DNA of 58,959 nucleotides from Maribacter sp. 4G9 (lineage in GTDB: Bacteria; Bacteroidota; Bacteroidia; Flavobacteriales; Flavobacteriaceae): assembly GCF_002742265.1 (NCBI RefSeq), contig NZ_MDGL01000125.1:1-58959 (forward strand), in the 5' to 3' direction. A program made the translations under genes and the position numbers. The notes under the pieces are model-generated. The model had not been told where the DNA came from. It worked only from the letters and a program-made list of their open reading frames with translations, and did not search any database. Shown piece by piece: positions 37,070 through 46,745 of this stretch. How positions within the stretch are numbered: the first letter of the stretch is position 1; each line of letters opens with the position of its first letter.

Positions 37070-37810
37070 TTAAATTACCTTGGCTTCATTATGCAGTAAA
37101 GAGACTAACTCATCTACCGTTTCTACGAGTTTTATTTCGCCTTTGGGAGCTGGTTTGTCGAATTTTACGTCTTCTGTGGCTTTAACACCTTCTACAGGTT
37201 CTACAACGTTCAATTTTTTTTGCCTTGCCATCATAATGCCGCGCATGTTGGGAATTTTAAGGTCACTTTCCTCCACGAGGCCTTTTTGTCCCCCTACGAC
37301 CAAGGGCAAGGAGGTGCTTAAGGTTTCCTTTCCTCCATCAATCTCCCTCACCGCGGTCACATTATCCCCCTCTATCTCCAATTTTATACAGGTATTAACG
37401 AAATTCATGTCCAGTAAGGAAGCAAGTATGCCAGGGACCATTCCGCCGTTGTAATCGATGGATTCCCTTCCACCAATGACTAAGTCATAGCCACCGTTCT
37501 TTACGACTTCGGCCAACTGTTGTGCCACAAAAAATCCGTCGGTAGGTACTGCGTTGACCCGTATGGCTTCATCGGCACCAATGGCCAATGCCTTTCTCAT
37601 GGTTGGCTCCACACTCGCGTCCCCAACAGTCGCCACGTGAACAGTGGCACCTTGTTTTTCCTTAAACCACATGGCTCTCGTAAGTCCAAACTCATCGTTT
37701 GGATTGATAACGAATTGTACGCCGGTAGTATCGAATTTGGTATCGCCGTCCGTAAAATTTATCTTGGAAGTAGTATCCGGTACATTGCTTATACAAACTA
37801 GTATTTTCAT
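37070..37810 (-). CDS. etfB: Electron transfer flavoprotein, beta subunit
   Basis: A 246-residue subunit. Typical features are MKILVCISNVPDT at the N-terminus, INPNDEFGLTRAMWFKE, the AMP-binding region with VIGGRESIDYNGGMVPGILASLL and the recognition-loop-like segment PNMRGIMMARQKKL. First gene of the etfBA pair; a 150-bp leader separates it from its putative promoter. Confidence 0.95.
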   Translation of the reverse strand: MKILVCISNVPDTTSKINFTDGDTKFDTTGVQFVINPNDEFGLTRAMWFKEKQGATVHVATVGDASVEPTMRKALAIGADEAIRVNAVPTDGFFVAQQLAEVVKNGGYDLVIGGRESIDYNGGMVPGILASLLDMNFVNTCIKLEIEGDNVTAVREIDGGKETLSTSLPLVVGGQKGLVEESDLKIPNMRGIMMARQKKLNVVEPVEGVKATEDVKFDKPAPKGEIKLVETVDELVSLLHNEAKVI

Positions 37811-37960
37811 GTGCTTATTTTATTTTTTTTGTTAGTCACATGTAACCTATTATTATTAAAACTATCATCTCTACGCGAGTTCATTGATTATTTTAATAAT
37901 GTTGGTTTCATTGAATAAAATCTTTTATTTGTGTTGGAAACGAAGATAACCAATAATTTC

Positions 37961-37968
37961 CAAATTTA
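37961..37968 (-). promoter_or_regulatory. etfBA promoter -7 box
   Basis: TAAATTTG read on the minus strand, matching TAnnTTTG, overlapping the left arm of the perfect palindrome at 37962-37989. Confidence 0.5.
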
Positions 37969-37989
37969 CTATGCATGCATAGTAAATTT
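37962..37989. promoter_or_regulatory. Perfect 28-bp palindrome, probable operator
   Basis: The half site AAATTTACTATGCA is followed by its exact reverse complement TGCATAGTAAATTT with no spacer. It covers the etfBA -7 box and lies about 50 bp before the pdhB -7 box, so binding of a dimeric regulator could repress etfBA and perhaps affect pdhB. The ATGCAT core with A/T arms is the kind of site bound by MarR- or TetR-type repressors; the actual protein is not encoded in the window. Confidence 0.6.
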
Positions 37990-38037
37990 TATCACTTTTT
38001 TTAAAACGGGCATCCGTTTAATTGATATATAATTTCC

Positions 38038-38045
38038 TATTTTTG
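38038..38045 (+). promoter_or_regulatory. pdhB promoter -7 box
   Basis: TATTTTTG, matching TAnnTTTG, 44 bp before the pdhB start. Confidence 0.5.
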
Positions 38046-38089
38046 CTTGCTTTCTATTGAAAGGTTAAAGACTAATATTTCTTATTAAG

Positions 38090-39067
38090 ATGAAAACATT
38101 ACAGTTTAGAGAAGCGATTGCGGAGGCGATGTCCGAGGAGATGCGCAGGGACGAATCCATTTATCTAATGGGCGAGGAAGTAGCGGAATACAATGGTGCT
38201 TACAAAGCTTCTAAGGGTATGTTGGATGAGTTCGGTCCCAAAAGGGTTATCGATACACCCATTTCCGAACTTGGTTTTGCCGGAGTGGCTGTAGGTTCTA
38301 CCATGACCGGTAACAGGCCCATTGTGGAGTTCATGACCTTTAACTTTGCTTTGGTCGGTATCGATCAAATTATCAATAATGCGGCAAAAATCAGACAAAT
38401 GTCCGGGGGGCAGTTTCCATGTCCCATCGTGTTCAGGGGTCCTACGGCATCCGCGGGCCAGTTGGCGGCCACACACTCACAGGCTTTTGAAAGTTGGTAC
38501 GCAAATTGTCCGGGATTGAAGGTGATCGTTCCTTCCAATCCTGCAGACGCCAAAGGATTGCTAAAATCGGCCATCAGGGATGACGACCCCATTATTTTTA
38601 TGGAATCCGAACAAATGTACGGGGATAAAGGAGAGGTTCCAGAAGGGGAATATACCATTCCAATAGGCGTTGCCGATATCAAAAGGGAAGGCAAGGACGT
38701 AACCATAGTCTCTTTTGGAAAAATAATCAAGGAGGCCTATAAAGCAGCGGATGAACTGGAGAAAGAGGGCATCAGTTGCGAGATCATAGATCTAAGGACC
38801 GTAAAACCGTTGGATTATGAAGCCGTGGTCAAGTCCGTTAAGAAAACAAATAGATTGGTCGTGTTGGAAGAGGCCTGGCCTTTTGGGAACGTGGCCACGG
38901 AGATTACCTATCATATTCAGGCCAATGCCTTTGATTATTTGGATGCTCCCATCATAAAAATCAATACGGCAGATACTCCAGCACCGTATTCCCCTGTATT
39001 GTTGGAGGAATGGCTGCCCAATCACGAAGATGTGATCAAGGCCGTTAAAAAAGTGTTATATAAGTAA
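38090..39067 (+). CDS. pdhB: Pyruvate dehydrogenase E1 component, beta subunit
   Basis: A 325-residue partner of PdhA. The thiamine-binding half shows GEEVAEYNGAYKASKGMLDEFG, RVIDTPISELGFAGVAVG and FRGPTASAGQLAATHSQ; the C-terminal transketolase domain shows EEAWPFGNVATEI. It is separated from pdhA-pdhC by about 21 kb and has its own promoter and terminator. 2-Oxoisovalerate dehydrogenase beta is a possible alternative, but similarity of the opening segments fits the pyruvate enzyme of Bacteroidetes. Confidence 0.92.
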   Translation: MKTLQFREAIAEAMSEEMRRDESIYLMGEEVAEYNGAYKASKGMLDEFGPKRVIDTPISELGFAGVAVGSTMTGNRPIVEFMTFNFALVGIDQIINNAAKIRQMSGGQFPCPIVFRGPTASAGQLAATHSQAFESWYANCPGLKVIVPSNPADAKGLLKSAIRDDDPIIFMESEQMYGDKGEVPEGEYTIPIGVADIKREGKDVTIVSFGKIIKEAYKAADELEKEGISCEIIDLRTVKPLDYEAVVKSVKKTNRLVVLEEAWPFGNVATEITYHIQANAFDYLDAPIIKINTADTPAPYSPVLLEEWLPNHEDVIKAVKKVLYK

Positions 39068-39092
39068 TTAAGACATAATGTAAAGGTACCTT

Positions 39093-39128
39093 AGCTTCTT
39101 CGACCAATGTGTTGAAGAAGCTTTTTTA
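39093..39128 (+). terminator. Terminator after pdhB
   Basis: Stem AGCTTCTTC / GAAGAAGCT with loop GACCAATGTGTT, then TTTTTATT. Confidence 0.85.
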
Positions 39129-39171
39129 TTGGTACGTTATTTGCTGAGAGGCTTAAGGGAAGATCTTGTAC

Positions 39172-41673
39172 ATGAATAAATTCTTTTTCCATTTTTTTCT
39201 GCTATTTACCGTAGGTGTTCTGGGCCAAACCAAGGTAGGGGGTCTTGTAACGGATGAAAACGGAGAACCCGTTGCCTTTGCCAACGTTCTTTTTAAAGGT
39301 TCCACGGAAGGCACCATTACAAATGACAACGGCAGGTTTTATATGGAGTCGGACAATATCCATAATGTCCTGGTCATATCATTTATAGGATATGAGAACA
39401 GGGAAATTACACTTGCCTCCAGAGTGAACTATGATATGGAAATTACCCTTGCCGAAGCCGCGGAACAATTGAACGAGGTGGTGCTAATATCAGGCAAGCA
39501 ATCCAAAAAGAACAATCCTGCCGTGGATATCCTACGAAAAATATGGGCCAAGAAACGGGAAAATGGCATCCGAAAATTTAACCAATACGCCTTTGATAAA
39601 TATGAGAAGGTGGAATTCGATTTGAACACCATAGACAGTGCCTTGATGAAACGTAAGATTTTTAAAGGGCTGGAGTTTGTTTTCCAGGATTTGGATACAT
39701 CAAGGATTACCGGTAAAACCTATCTTCCCATCTTTTTGAACGAAACTTTTTCCAAAGTATATGGCGATAATGTCCTAAATGAGGAGAAGGAAGACATATT
39801 GGGCAACAAAAATTCTGGTTTTGAGAACAATCAGGCTATTATAGCCTTTGTAAAAGATCTCTACCAGAGTTATGATATATACGATAATTACCTAAAGTTT
39901 TTTGATAAAAGCTTTACAAGCCCCCTGTCCAGAACAGGAATCGATACCTATAATTATGCCCTTCGTGATAGTGCCTACATAGATAACAAATGGTGCTATA
40001 ATATTGTGTATTATCCCAGGAGAAAGAATGAACTGACCTTTAAGGGAGATTTTTGGGTAAACGATTCCACGTGGGCCATAAAGAACATTAACCTGGAAGT
40101 CACCAAAAGTGCCAATATCAACTGGGTGAAGGAGATTTATATCGAGCAGGATTTTGAAGTGGTCAATGATTCCCTTTTTCTTTTAAAGCGCGACTATATG
40201 TTGAGCGATTTCAGTTTCCAAAAAAAGGAAACTTCCAGAGGCGTTTATGGTAAACGGACAACCGTTTATGACAACTATGAATTTGATAACAAAAGACCCA
40301 AAGAATTTTACCGAAAGGACTTAAACCCATTGGATATTAATTTAATAGTGCAGGACGATGCCTTTTGGGAAAAGAACCGGCTGGAATCCCTAAATAAAGA
40401 TGAGGCCGGAATTTATACCTTGTTGGATACCTTGAAGACGGTCCCAAAGTTTAAATCCTATTATAATTTGGTCAGTATTTTAGGGTCTGGATATGTTGAA
40501 ATTGACAAGTGGGATTTGGATATTGGCAATGTGTATGATGTATTTGGGTTCAATCCCGCCGAAGGTCCACGGCTTAGGTTGGGAGCAAGGACCTATAGAG
40601 GCCAAAACGATATGTGGCGATTAGAGGGGTACATGGCGTACGGTTTTACCGATCAAAAAGTGAAACACGGATTCAGCGGCAAGTTTCTTGTTGAACCTAA
40701 GACCCGCTTGATAATTTCGGGTGGGAACCGTCGGGATATTGAACAATTGGGAGTTAGCCTTACGGCCACCCGTGACGTTTTGGGTCGTAGTATAGCCTCC
40801 TCCTCGCTATTGACCGTAGGAGCCAACAATAGGTTGACCAACATAAACCTGAGTGCGTTAAATTTTGAGATAGAACCCGTTACAAATTTTAGGATTTCCT
40901 TGGGCGGGACCTTTAGGACGCTTAGTTCCGCGCTCCCCAATGATTTTAGTTTGGACTTTATAGACCCAGAATCCACTACCGGCGTTTCCTCCGAAATAAG
41001 ACAGTTTGATTTTAATACCCTCTTAATATACACGCCCGGTAAAAAAACGATAGGCTATGGTGTGGAAAGGCGGGATGTCAACGATACCTACAGCACCCTA
41101 TTGCTCAATTATACAAAGGGTACGGATGGTGTACTAGACAGTGATTTTAACTATCAGAAGTTACAGTTTTCCTACAGTCAACCCTGGCAATTGGGCGGTT
41201 TTGGTAGATTGATGAGCACTGTGGAATTGGGCAAGACCTTTGGTGAGGTTCCTTTGGGACTCTTGAGCGTGGTTCCTGGCAACCAGACCTTTTTCACCAA
41301 TTATGGTACGTTTCCCAATTTGGACTTCTACGAATTTGTGACCGATACCTATGCATCGGTACATTTGGAGCATAATTTTAATGGACGGCTCTTTTCCAGG
41401 ATACCTTTTTTACGTAAATTGAACCTGAGGGAAATTCTGGGGTTAAGAGGTGTATGGGGAAGTCTATCGGAAGGGAATATAGCCCTAAGTGCCCCTGCAT
41501 CTTTAAATACGCCCTTAAGGGCGCCCTCGGAAAAAATATATTATGAATACTCCATTGGAGTAGGGAATATATTTAGGATTTTTAGAATCGACTTTAACTT
41601 TAGGGGCAACTACTTGGACAATCCCAATGCCAGGCCCTTTGGTATAACCGGATCTTTTGGTTTTAGTTTTTGA
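39172..41673 (+). CDS. DUF5686 outer-membrane protein with carboxypeptidase-regulatory domain
   Basis: An 833-residue protein from ATG 39172, giving a signal peptide ending at VLGQ (about 20). A CarboxypepD_reg-like beta-sandwich follows (about 22-100; VGGLVTDENGEPVAFANVLFKG, ISFIGYENREITL), then a DUF5686 region and a C-terminal half of alternating beta strands ending in GITGSFGFSF, as expected of an outer-membrane barrel. There is no TonB box or plug domain, so it is not SusC. Function is unknown. Confidence 0.85.
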   Translation: MNKFFFHFFLLFTVGVLGQTKVGGLVTDENGEPVAFANVLFKGSTEGTITNDNGRFYMESDNIHNVLVISFIGYENREITLASRVNYDMEITLAEAAEQLNEVVLISGKQSKKNNPAVDILRKIWAKKRENGIRKFNQYAFDKYEKVEFDLNTIDSALMKRKIFKGLEFVFQDLDTSRITGKTYLPIFLNETFSKVYGDNVLNEEKEDILGNKNSGFENNQAIIAFVKDLYQSYDIYDNYLKFFDKSFTSPLSRTGIDTYNYALRDSAYIDNKWCYNIVYYPRRKNELTFKGDFWVNDSTWAIKNINLEVTKSANINWVKEIYIEQDFEVVNDSLFLLKRDYMLSDFSFQKKETSRGVYGKRTTVYDNYEFDNKRPKEFYRKDLNPLDINLIVQDDAFWEKNRLESLNKDEAGIYTLLDTLKTVPKFKSYYNLVSILGSGYVEIDKWDLDIGNVYDVFGFNPAEGPRLRLGARTYRGQNDMWRLEGYMAYGFTDQKVKHGFSGKFLVEPKTRLIISGGNRRDIEQLGVSLTATRDVLGRSIASSSLLTVGANNRLTNINLSALNFEIEPVTNFRISLGGTFRTLSSALPNDFSLDFIDPESTTGVSSEIRQFDFNTLLIYTPGKKTIGYGVERRDVNDTYSTLLLNYTKGTDGVLDSDFNYQKLQFSYSQPWQLGGFGRLMSTVELGKTFGEVPLGLLSVVPGNQTFFTNYGTFPNLDFYEFVTDTYASVHLEHNFNGRLFSRIPFLRKLNLREILGLRGVWGSLSEGNIALSAPASLNTPLRAPSEKIYYEYSIGVGNIFRIFRIDFNFRGNYLDNPNARPFGITGSFGFSF

Positions 41674-41740
41674 TTTGCCAAGGCAATTATCGGAAATAGG
41701 TTTCGTTTCATAAATAAAAGTAATTACTATAAACACAGAC

Positions 41741-42268
41741 ATGGCCAAAAAAAAAGACGTAACATTTGATGTACTGATCGAAATTCCCAAAGGGAGTAGG
41801 AATAAATATGAATATGATTTTACCCTGCATAAGATCAGGTTCGATAGAACGCTTTTTTCATCAATGATGTACCCAGGCGATTATGGATTCGTTCCGGAGA
41901 CCTTGGCCTTGGATAAAGATCCCTTGGACGTATTGGTTCTTGGAACGGAACCTACCTTTCCCATGGTGGTCATGGAAGTTAAGCCTATTGGTGTTTTTCA
42001 TATGACCGATGAAAAAGGACCCGATGAAAAAATTATCTGTGTTCCTGTATCCGATCCTATTTGGAGCAAGAGGGACGATATCAGCGATTTAAATCCGCAT
42101 AGGCTTAAGGAAATAGAACATTTCTTTCAAGTATATAAAGACTTGGAAAAAAAGAAGGTCGATACCGGCGGCTGGGGCAATCATGAAGAAGCCATAAAAA
42201 TTTATCAGGAGTGTGTAAAACGGTATCAGGAAAGCGAGCACAAGGATAAGCGCACCTTTATGATTTAG
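41741..42268 (+). CDS. ppa: Inorganic pyrophosphatase
   Basis: A 175-residue soluble family I enzyme that hydrolyses pyrophosphate. EIPKGSRNKYEYD (about 14-26), YPGDYGFVPETLALDKDPLDVLVLG with the metal-binding aspartates, and IEHFFQVYKDLEKKK are all in place. It sits directly before the membrane pyrophosphatase gene, with a terminator between them. Confidence 0.96.
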   Translation: MAKKKDVTFDVLIEIPKGSRNKYEYDFTLHKIRFDRTLFSSMMYPGDYGFVPETLALDKDPLDVLVLGTEPTFPMVVMEVKPIGVFHMTDEKGPDEKIICVPVSDPIWSKRDDISDLNPHRLKEIEHFFQVYKDLEKKKVDTGGWGNHEEAIKIYQECVKRYQESEHKDKRTFMI

Positions 42269-42285
42269 CTATTTTTTAGGAAGTC

Positions 42286-42323
42286 AAAGCCCCCTTTTAA
42301 TATAATTAAGGGGGCTTTTTTTA
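42286..42323 (+). terminator. Terminator between ppa and hppA
   Basis: Stem AAAGCCCCCTT / AAGGGGGCTTT with loop TTAATATAATT and a T7 tract. Confidence 0.85.
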
Positions 42324-42372
42324 TTATATTCTATTTTACTACTTTAGCAGCCACAAAAAAATAACTAATCAA

Positions 42373-44784
42373 ATGGAATTAATCGTAAAATTTTTACCTG
42401 CTTTTGGTGGCTTGGCCCTTCTGTACGTATTCATTAAAAGTGCTTGGGTATCCAAACAAGAAGTGGGTAATGAAAAAATGGCGAGAATAGCCAAAAACAT
42501 TGCTGATGGGGCAATGTCCTTTTTAAAGGCCGAATACAAAATATTGGCCGTTTTTGTGGCTGCTGTGGCAGTTCTATTGTTTTTTAAGGGCAGTAATGAG
42601 GTAGGATCAAATGGAATGGTAGCTGTTTCCTTCATCGTAGGTGCAATATGTTCCGCTTTGGCCGGTTTCATTGGAATGAAGGTGGCAACCAAAGCAAACG
42701 TTAGAACTACTCAGGCCGCTAGGACTTCGCTAGGAAAAGCCCTTGAAGTAGCTTTTGCCGGTGGCGCCGTTATGGGACTTGGTGTTGTAGGATTGGGAGT
42801 ACTTGGTCTAAGTGGTCTTTTTATGATTTATAGTGGGCAAGGTTGGTCCTTAGGTGAAGTGCTTAACGTATTGTCGGGTTTTTCCTTGGGTGCTTCTTCC
42901 ATTGCCTTGTTTGCTCGTGTAGGAGGTGGAATCTATACGAAAGCCGCGGATGTTGGTGCCGATTTGGTTGGTAAAGTAGAAGCCGGTATTCCTGAGGATC
43001 ACCCCTTAAACCCCGCTACTATTGCGGATAACGTTGGTGATAACGTTGGTGATGTTGCCGGTATGGGAGCAGATTTGTTCGAATCCTATGTAGGTTCTAT
43101 TATAGGAACCATGGTATTGGGTGCCGCATTTGTGCAAATTCCTGCCTTTGAAAGTACTTTTGATGGTTTGGGTGCGGTTTATCTTCCATTGGTATTGGCC
43201 GCCGTTGGAATTATTATGTCCATTATAGGAACATTCTTCGTAAGGGTAAAGGATGGTGGAAACCCACAAACCGCTTTAAATATTGGAGAATTTGGATCTG
43301 CAGGTTTGATGTTGGTCGCTTGTTATTTCATTATAACCAATATGCTACCTGAAAGCTGGACGTTTGGTGGTGTAGAGTACGGTTCCTTAGGAGTTTTTAT
43401 AGCCGTATTGGCAGGTCTTGTTGCGGGTCTAGCAGTTGGGAAGGTTACGGAGTATTATACTGGAACAGGAACAAAACCTGTAAATGCCATTGTTCGTCAA
43501 TCCGAAACAGGTGCAGCAACTAATATTATCGCCGGACTAGGCGTTGGTATGATGTCAACCATGTTTCCTATTCTTTTGATTGCTGCCGCCATCTTGATTT
43601 CACATCATTTTGCCGGACTTTATGGTATTGCGATTGCTGCGGTAGGTATGTTGGCAAATACTGGGATACAGTTGGCCGTGGACGCTTATGGGCCCATTTC
43701 TGATAACGCGGGAGGAATTGCCGAAATGGCCGAGCTTCCAAGCGAAGTAAGGGAACGTACGGATAAATTGGATGCCGTAGGAAATACAACCGCTGCTATT
43801 GGTAAAGGATTTGCCATTGCTTCTGCCGCATTAACGGCTTTGGCCCTTTTTGCCGCCTTCATGCAAACTGCGAATGTAACGGCTATCGATGTTTCCAAGC
43901 CAACGGTTATGGCCGGTCTATTGGTTGGGGGTATGTTGCCCTTTGTATTTTCGGCATTGTCAATGAATGCAGTAGGTCGTGCCGCTATGGCCATGATAGA
44001 AGAAGTACGTCGCCAATTTAGGGATATTCCCCAATTGAAGGCTGCATTGGAAGTAATGAGGTCTGTAGATTCTGATATGAGCAAAGCTACACCGGAACAA
44101 CGTGCAATTTTTGATGCTGCCGATGGAGTTGCAGAATACGATAAGTGTGTTGCTATCTCAACACAAGCTTCCATTAAGGAAATGGTTTTGCCAGGTTTAT
44201 TGGCGATTGCCGTTCCCGTTGCCGTTGGTTTTATTGGCGGAGCGGAAATGTTGGGAGGTCTTTTGGCAGGTGTCACTACGTGCGGTGTTTTAATGGCTAT
44301 ATTCCAATCGAACGCAGGTGGAGCTTGGGATAATGCCAAAAAGACTATAGAGAGTGATGGCCGTAAAGGTACGGATGCCCATAAAGCTGCCGTAGTTGGT
44401 GATACGGTTGGTGATCCGTTCAAGGATACCTCCGGTCCTTCTTTGAATATCCTTTTAAAGTTAATGTCTGTTGTTGCTTTGGTAATCGCACCTAGTATTG
44501 CTATGAGCGGCGATAGTATGACAGCATATAACGAAACAAAGGTCGCCACTGAGGTTGTTTCAAAACAAATTGAAAAAAAGGTTGAGGTGAATATGGAGAA
44601 AAGTGATGCGGGGATCTTTAAGGCAACTGTAATAACTACTATTTCCAACAATGGCGAGGAATCTATTTCCGAGCAAGTTTTTGAAGGAACTGAAGAAGAA
44701 GTAAAAGCTAAAATCGAGGCTTTTAATATTGCTAATGAAGGTGTTAAAGTTCAGATTGAGAAAGTTGAGGAGAAAATCCAATAA
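42373..44784 (+). CDS. hppA: Membrane-bound cation-translocating pyrophosphatase
   Basis: An 803-residue pump with about 16 helices that couples pyrophosphate hydrolysis to Na+ and/or H+ export. The catalytic signature [19 protein letters not shown] and [23 protein letters not shown] is intact, as is the second [27 protein letters not shown] has Ala where K+-independent enzymes have Lys, so this is the K+-dependent type, often Na+-transporting. The last 85 or so residues after the final helix (from about 715) are a charged soluble extension not usual for the family. Confidence 0.94.
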   Translation: MELIVKFLPAFGGLALLYVFIKSAWVSKQEVGNEKMARIAKNIADGAMSFLKAEYKILAVFVAAVAVLLFFKGSNEVGSNGMVAVSFIVGAICSALAGFIGMKVATKANVRTTQAARTSLGKALEVAFAGGAVMGLGVVGLGVLGLSGLFMIYSGQGWSLGEVLNVLSGFSLGASSIALFARVGGGIYTKAADVGADLVGKVEAGIPEDHPLNPATIADNVGDNVGDVAGMGADLFESYVGSIIGTMVLGAAFVQIPAFESTFDGLGAVYLPLVLAAVGIIMSIIGTFFVRVKDGGNPQTALNIGEFGSAGLMLVACYFIITNMLPESWTFGGVEYGSLGVFIAVLAGLVAGLAVGKVTEYYTGTGTKPVNAIVRQSETGAATNIIAGLGVGMMSTMFPILLIAAAILISHHFAGLYGIAIAAVGMLANTGIQLAVDAYGPISDNAGGIAEMAELPSEVRERTDKLDAVGNTTAAIGKGFAIASAALTALALFAAFMQTANVTAIDVSKPTVMAGLLVGGMLPFVFSALSMNAVGRAAMAMIEEVRRQFRDIPQLKAALEVMRSVDSDMSKATPEQRAIFDAADGVAEYDKCVAISTQASIKEMVLPGLLAIAVPVAVGFIGGAEMLGGLLAGVTTCGVLMAIFQSNAGGAWDNAKKTIESDGRKGTDAHKAAVVGDTVGDPFKDTSGPSLNILLKLMSVVALVIAPSIAMSGDSMTAYNETKVATEVVSKQIEKKVEVNMEKSDAGIFKATVITTISNNGEESISEQVFEGTEEEVKAKIEAFNIANEGVKVQIEKVEEKIQ

Positions 44785-44811
44785 AAATTCTTCTTGAACA
44801 ATAATCATATT

Positions 44812-44849
44812 TAAAAAAGGGCTTACCGGAAACGGTAAGCCCTTTTTTA
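44812..44849. terminator. Bidirectional terminator between hppA and tonB
   Basis: AAAAAAGGGCTTACCG and CGGTAAGCCCTTTTTT form a long perfect stem with loop GAAA, flanked by A and T tracts so it works for both convergent genes. Confidence 0.9.
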
Positions 44850-44853
44850 TTTC

Positions 44854-45555
44854 CTAATGAAGTACAAAATTAATGGGAATACTAAAAGAGACCTTAACAG
44901 GTGTTCCGCGTTGTTGTCCCGGAGTCATCATGGGTAATTTATTTAGGATACGGGTAGCTTCCTCCTCCAAAATTTTATGGGGCCCTCTTTTTTGGATGGT
45001 ACCAATGGAGCCATCAACCTTTATTTCAAACATGGTATTTACCTTACCTTGAATTCCCATTTCTTGGGCGAGTTCGGGATATCTGAAGTTTTTTTGGATG
45101 TGCTTTTGCATCATTTCATTAAAGCACGCTCTTTTATCCTTGGCATTTTCACATCCCGGGAAAATGGGAACTTCCTCAATGGTAATCCAGTTGACTTCTA
45201 CAGGTTCATCTATGTCATCTATGATAATGTCGTCTACTTCAAGAATTTCAGTATCCGTATCTACTTCGGTGGATAATATTTCGGTTTCAATAATTTCCAC
45301 ATCATCTTCCTCAATCTTTATTTCCGGAGGAAGCACTTGTTTGATTTTGGGCTGTTCAACCTTGAAAATCTCTACCGGTTCTTCCTCTATTTCATTTGGA
45401 GAGGAATTCATGCTAACATCATAAATAGATTTAGGTTCATAGCTTTTCCACTCTAGGGCAATTAGCGCAAGTCCTAAAACGAGTAAAAGTCCAAATACAA
45501 AGAATAAGCTACTTTTTTTGTTGAGGTCCTTTTCTGGGTTCTTTTTTGGTTTCAT
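44854..45555 (-). CDS. TonB-family energy transducer
   Basis: A 233-residue protein with one N-terminal transmembrane helix (about 16-34), a long acidic periplasmic linker with many Glu, Asp, Ile and Pro residues (about 45-120), and a C-terminal TonB domain (about 130-233) with FRYPELAQEMGIQGKVNTMFEIKVDGSI and FSIPINFVLH. It should transfer proton-motive energy to outer-membrane receptors, but ExbB/ExbD are not adjacent. The conserved segment VPIFPGCENAKDKRACFNEMM is typical of Bacteroidetes TonB homologues. Confidence 0.92.
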   Translation of the reverse strand: MKPKKNPEKDLNKKSSLFFVFGLLLVLGLALIALEWKSYEPKSIYDVSMNSSPNEIEEEPVEIFKVEQPKIKQVLPPEIKIEEDDVEIIETEILSTEVDTDTEILEVDDIIIDDIDEPVEVNWITIEEVPIFPGCENAKDKRACFNEMMQKHIQKNFRYPELAQEMGIQGKVNTMFEIKVDGSIGTIQKRGPHKILEEEATRILNKLPMMTPGQQRGTPVKVSFSIPINFVLH

Positions 45556-45730
45556 TTTTTTAAAATTTGTGGCTTTCGTGGTGCAAGCCTGTTTACACTT
45601 AAATTTTACTTTGATTTAAAACTATACCATTTAATTCGGACCCAAAATGGGCATTGAGTAATCGTGACCTTTGGCTGAGCTAACGCTCCATTTTTATGTT
45701 GCTTTCTGTAAATCAAACTGAAAATGATCG

Positions 45731-45738
45731 TATTTTTG
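45731..45738 (+). promoter_or_regulatory. -7 box directly before the App1-type gene
   Basis: TATTTTTG (TAnnTTTG) ends 5 bp before the ATG at 45744, which suggests a leaderless or nearly leaderless transcript. Confidence 0.45.
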
Positions 45739-45743
45739 ATTGT

Positions 45744-46742
45744 ATGGGACTTTTTAAAAAAGATAAGTTACAGATCATAGCTTTTAATGGGTATGGAACT
45801 TCGGATAGATTTTACGTCCGTGGTAGGGCCTTGGAAGATGAGAATGTCGACCTTGGACACAAGGGGGCCTTCAAACTTTTGATAAATACCTGGAAACGTT
45901 TCGAGACCGATGAGATTAAAAATACGCCAATCAAAATAACCATTGGTGGCCAAATAACGCTTCAAGGTAAGACGGACCATGAAGGATATTATTTGGTGAA
46001 CGAGAAGGTGGATAGTCTGTCCCAATATAAGAATGGGGAGGGATGGGTGAAATTTGAGATTTCTTTTTTGGATACGAAACTAAAAAGGGAAATTTTGAAC
46101 CAAAATCGATTTCCCGGGGAGATGCTGATTCCAAGTAATACGGCCAGTTTTGGAGTAATCAGCGATATTGATGATACCATCCTGCATACGGGAGTGGTCT
46201 CTTCCCTCAAATGGAAGGTAATCATCAATACCATTTTTAAAAGGGCTACCAGTAGAAAACCTTTGGAAGGGGCGGCCAACTTTTATCATCAGCTGCATTG
46301 CGGCAGAACAGGGGAGGAAGCGAACCCTATTTTCTATGTTAGCCATAGCCCATGGAACCTGTATAGATATTTGGAGCTCTTCCTTAAAACCAACAATTTT
46401 CCCAAAGGGCCGATTTTGCTACGAACTATGTCCAGCTTTACCCGAAGAAAAAGGGATGAGAAGCCACAGAAACAAAGGGAAATTATAGGAATCTTTACTA
46501 CGTATCCTGAACTTTCATTTATACTGATCGGTGATAGCGGCGAGAAGGACGCAGATATTTATATTGAAATCTCAAAAATGTTCCCGAACCGGGTTAAGGC
46601 GATTTATTTAAGAAGTGTCTCGGATGGCCGTAGGATGGCCAGGGTATCCAATTTGTTCGCCGCCTATAAAAACATTCCCTTTTTAATGGTAAACAAAACA
46701 GAGGAGGCCATTGACCATGCCAAAAAACATGGTTTTCTATAA
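45744..46742 (+). CDS. App1-type (DUF2183) phosphatase
   Basis: A 332-residue protein from ATG 45744 (MGLFKKDKLQIIAFNGYG), preferred over 45696 because a -7 box lies between them. The catalytic DxDxT motif is at 141-145 (SDIDDTILHTGVV), with further HAD-like signatures HSPWNLY and LIGDSGEKD. The yeast relative App1 is a phosphatidate phosphatase; lipid substrate here is an inference. It is followed by a convergent deoxynucleoside kinase gene. Confidence 0.88.
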   Translation: MGLFKKDKLQIIAFNGYGTSDRFYVRGRALEDENVDLGHKGAFKLLINTWKRFETDEIKNTPIKITIGGQITLQGKTDHEGYYLVNEKVDSLSQYKNGEGWVKFEISFLDTKLKREILNQNRFPGEMLIPSNTASFGVISDIDDTILHTGVVSSLKWKVIINTIFKRATSRKPLEGAANFYHQLHCGRTGEEANPIFYVSHSPWNLYRYLELFLKTNNFPKGPILLRTMSSFTRRKRDEKPQKQREIIGIFTTYPELSFILIGDSGEKDADIYIEISKMFPNRVKAIYLRSVSDGRRMARVSNLFAAYKNIPFLMVNKTEEAIDHAKKHGFL

Positions 46743-46745
46743 GTA

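Noticed and set aside
43686..44651. Long antisense frame (321 codons) opposite hppA
   Set aside because: Shadow of a strongly biased coding strand; the plus-strand protein is unmistakable. The same applies to 16396-16962 opposite pdhC.
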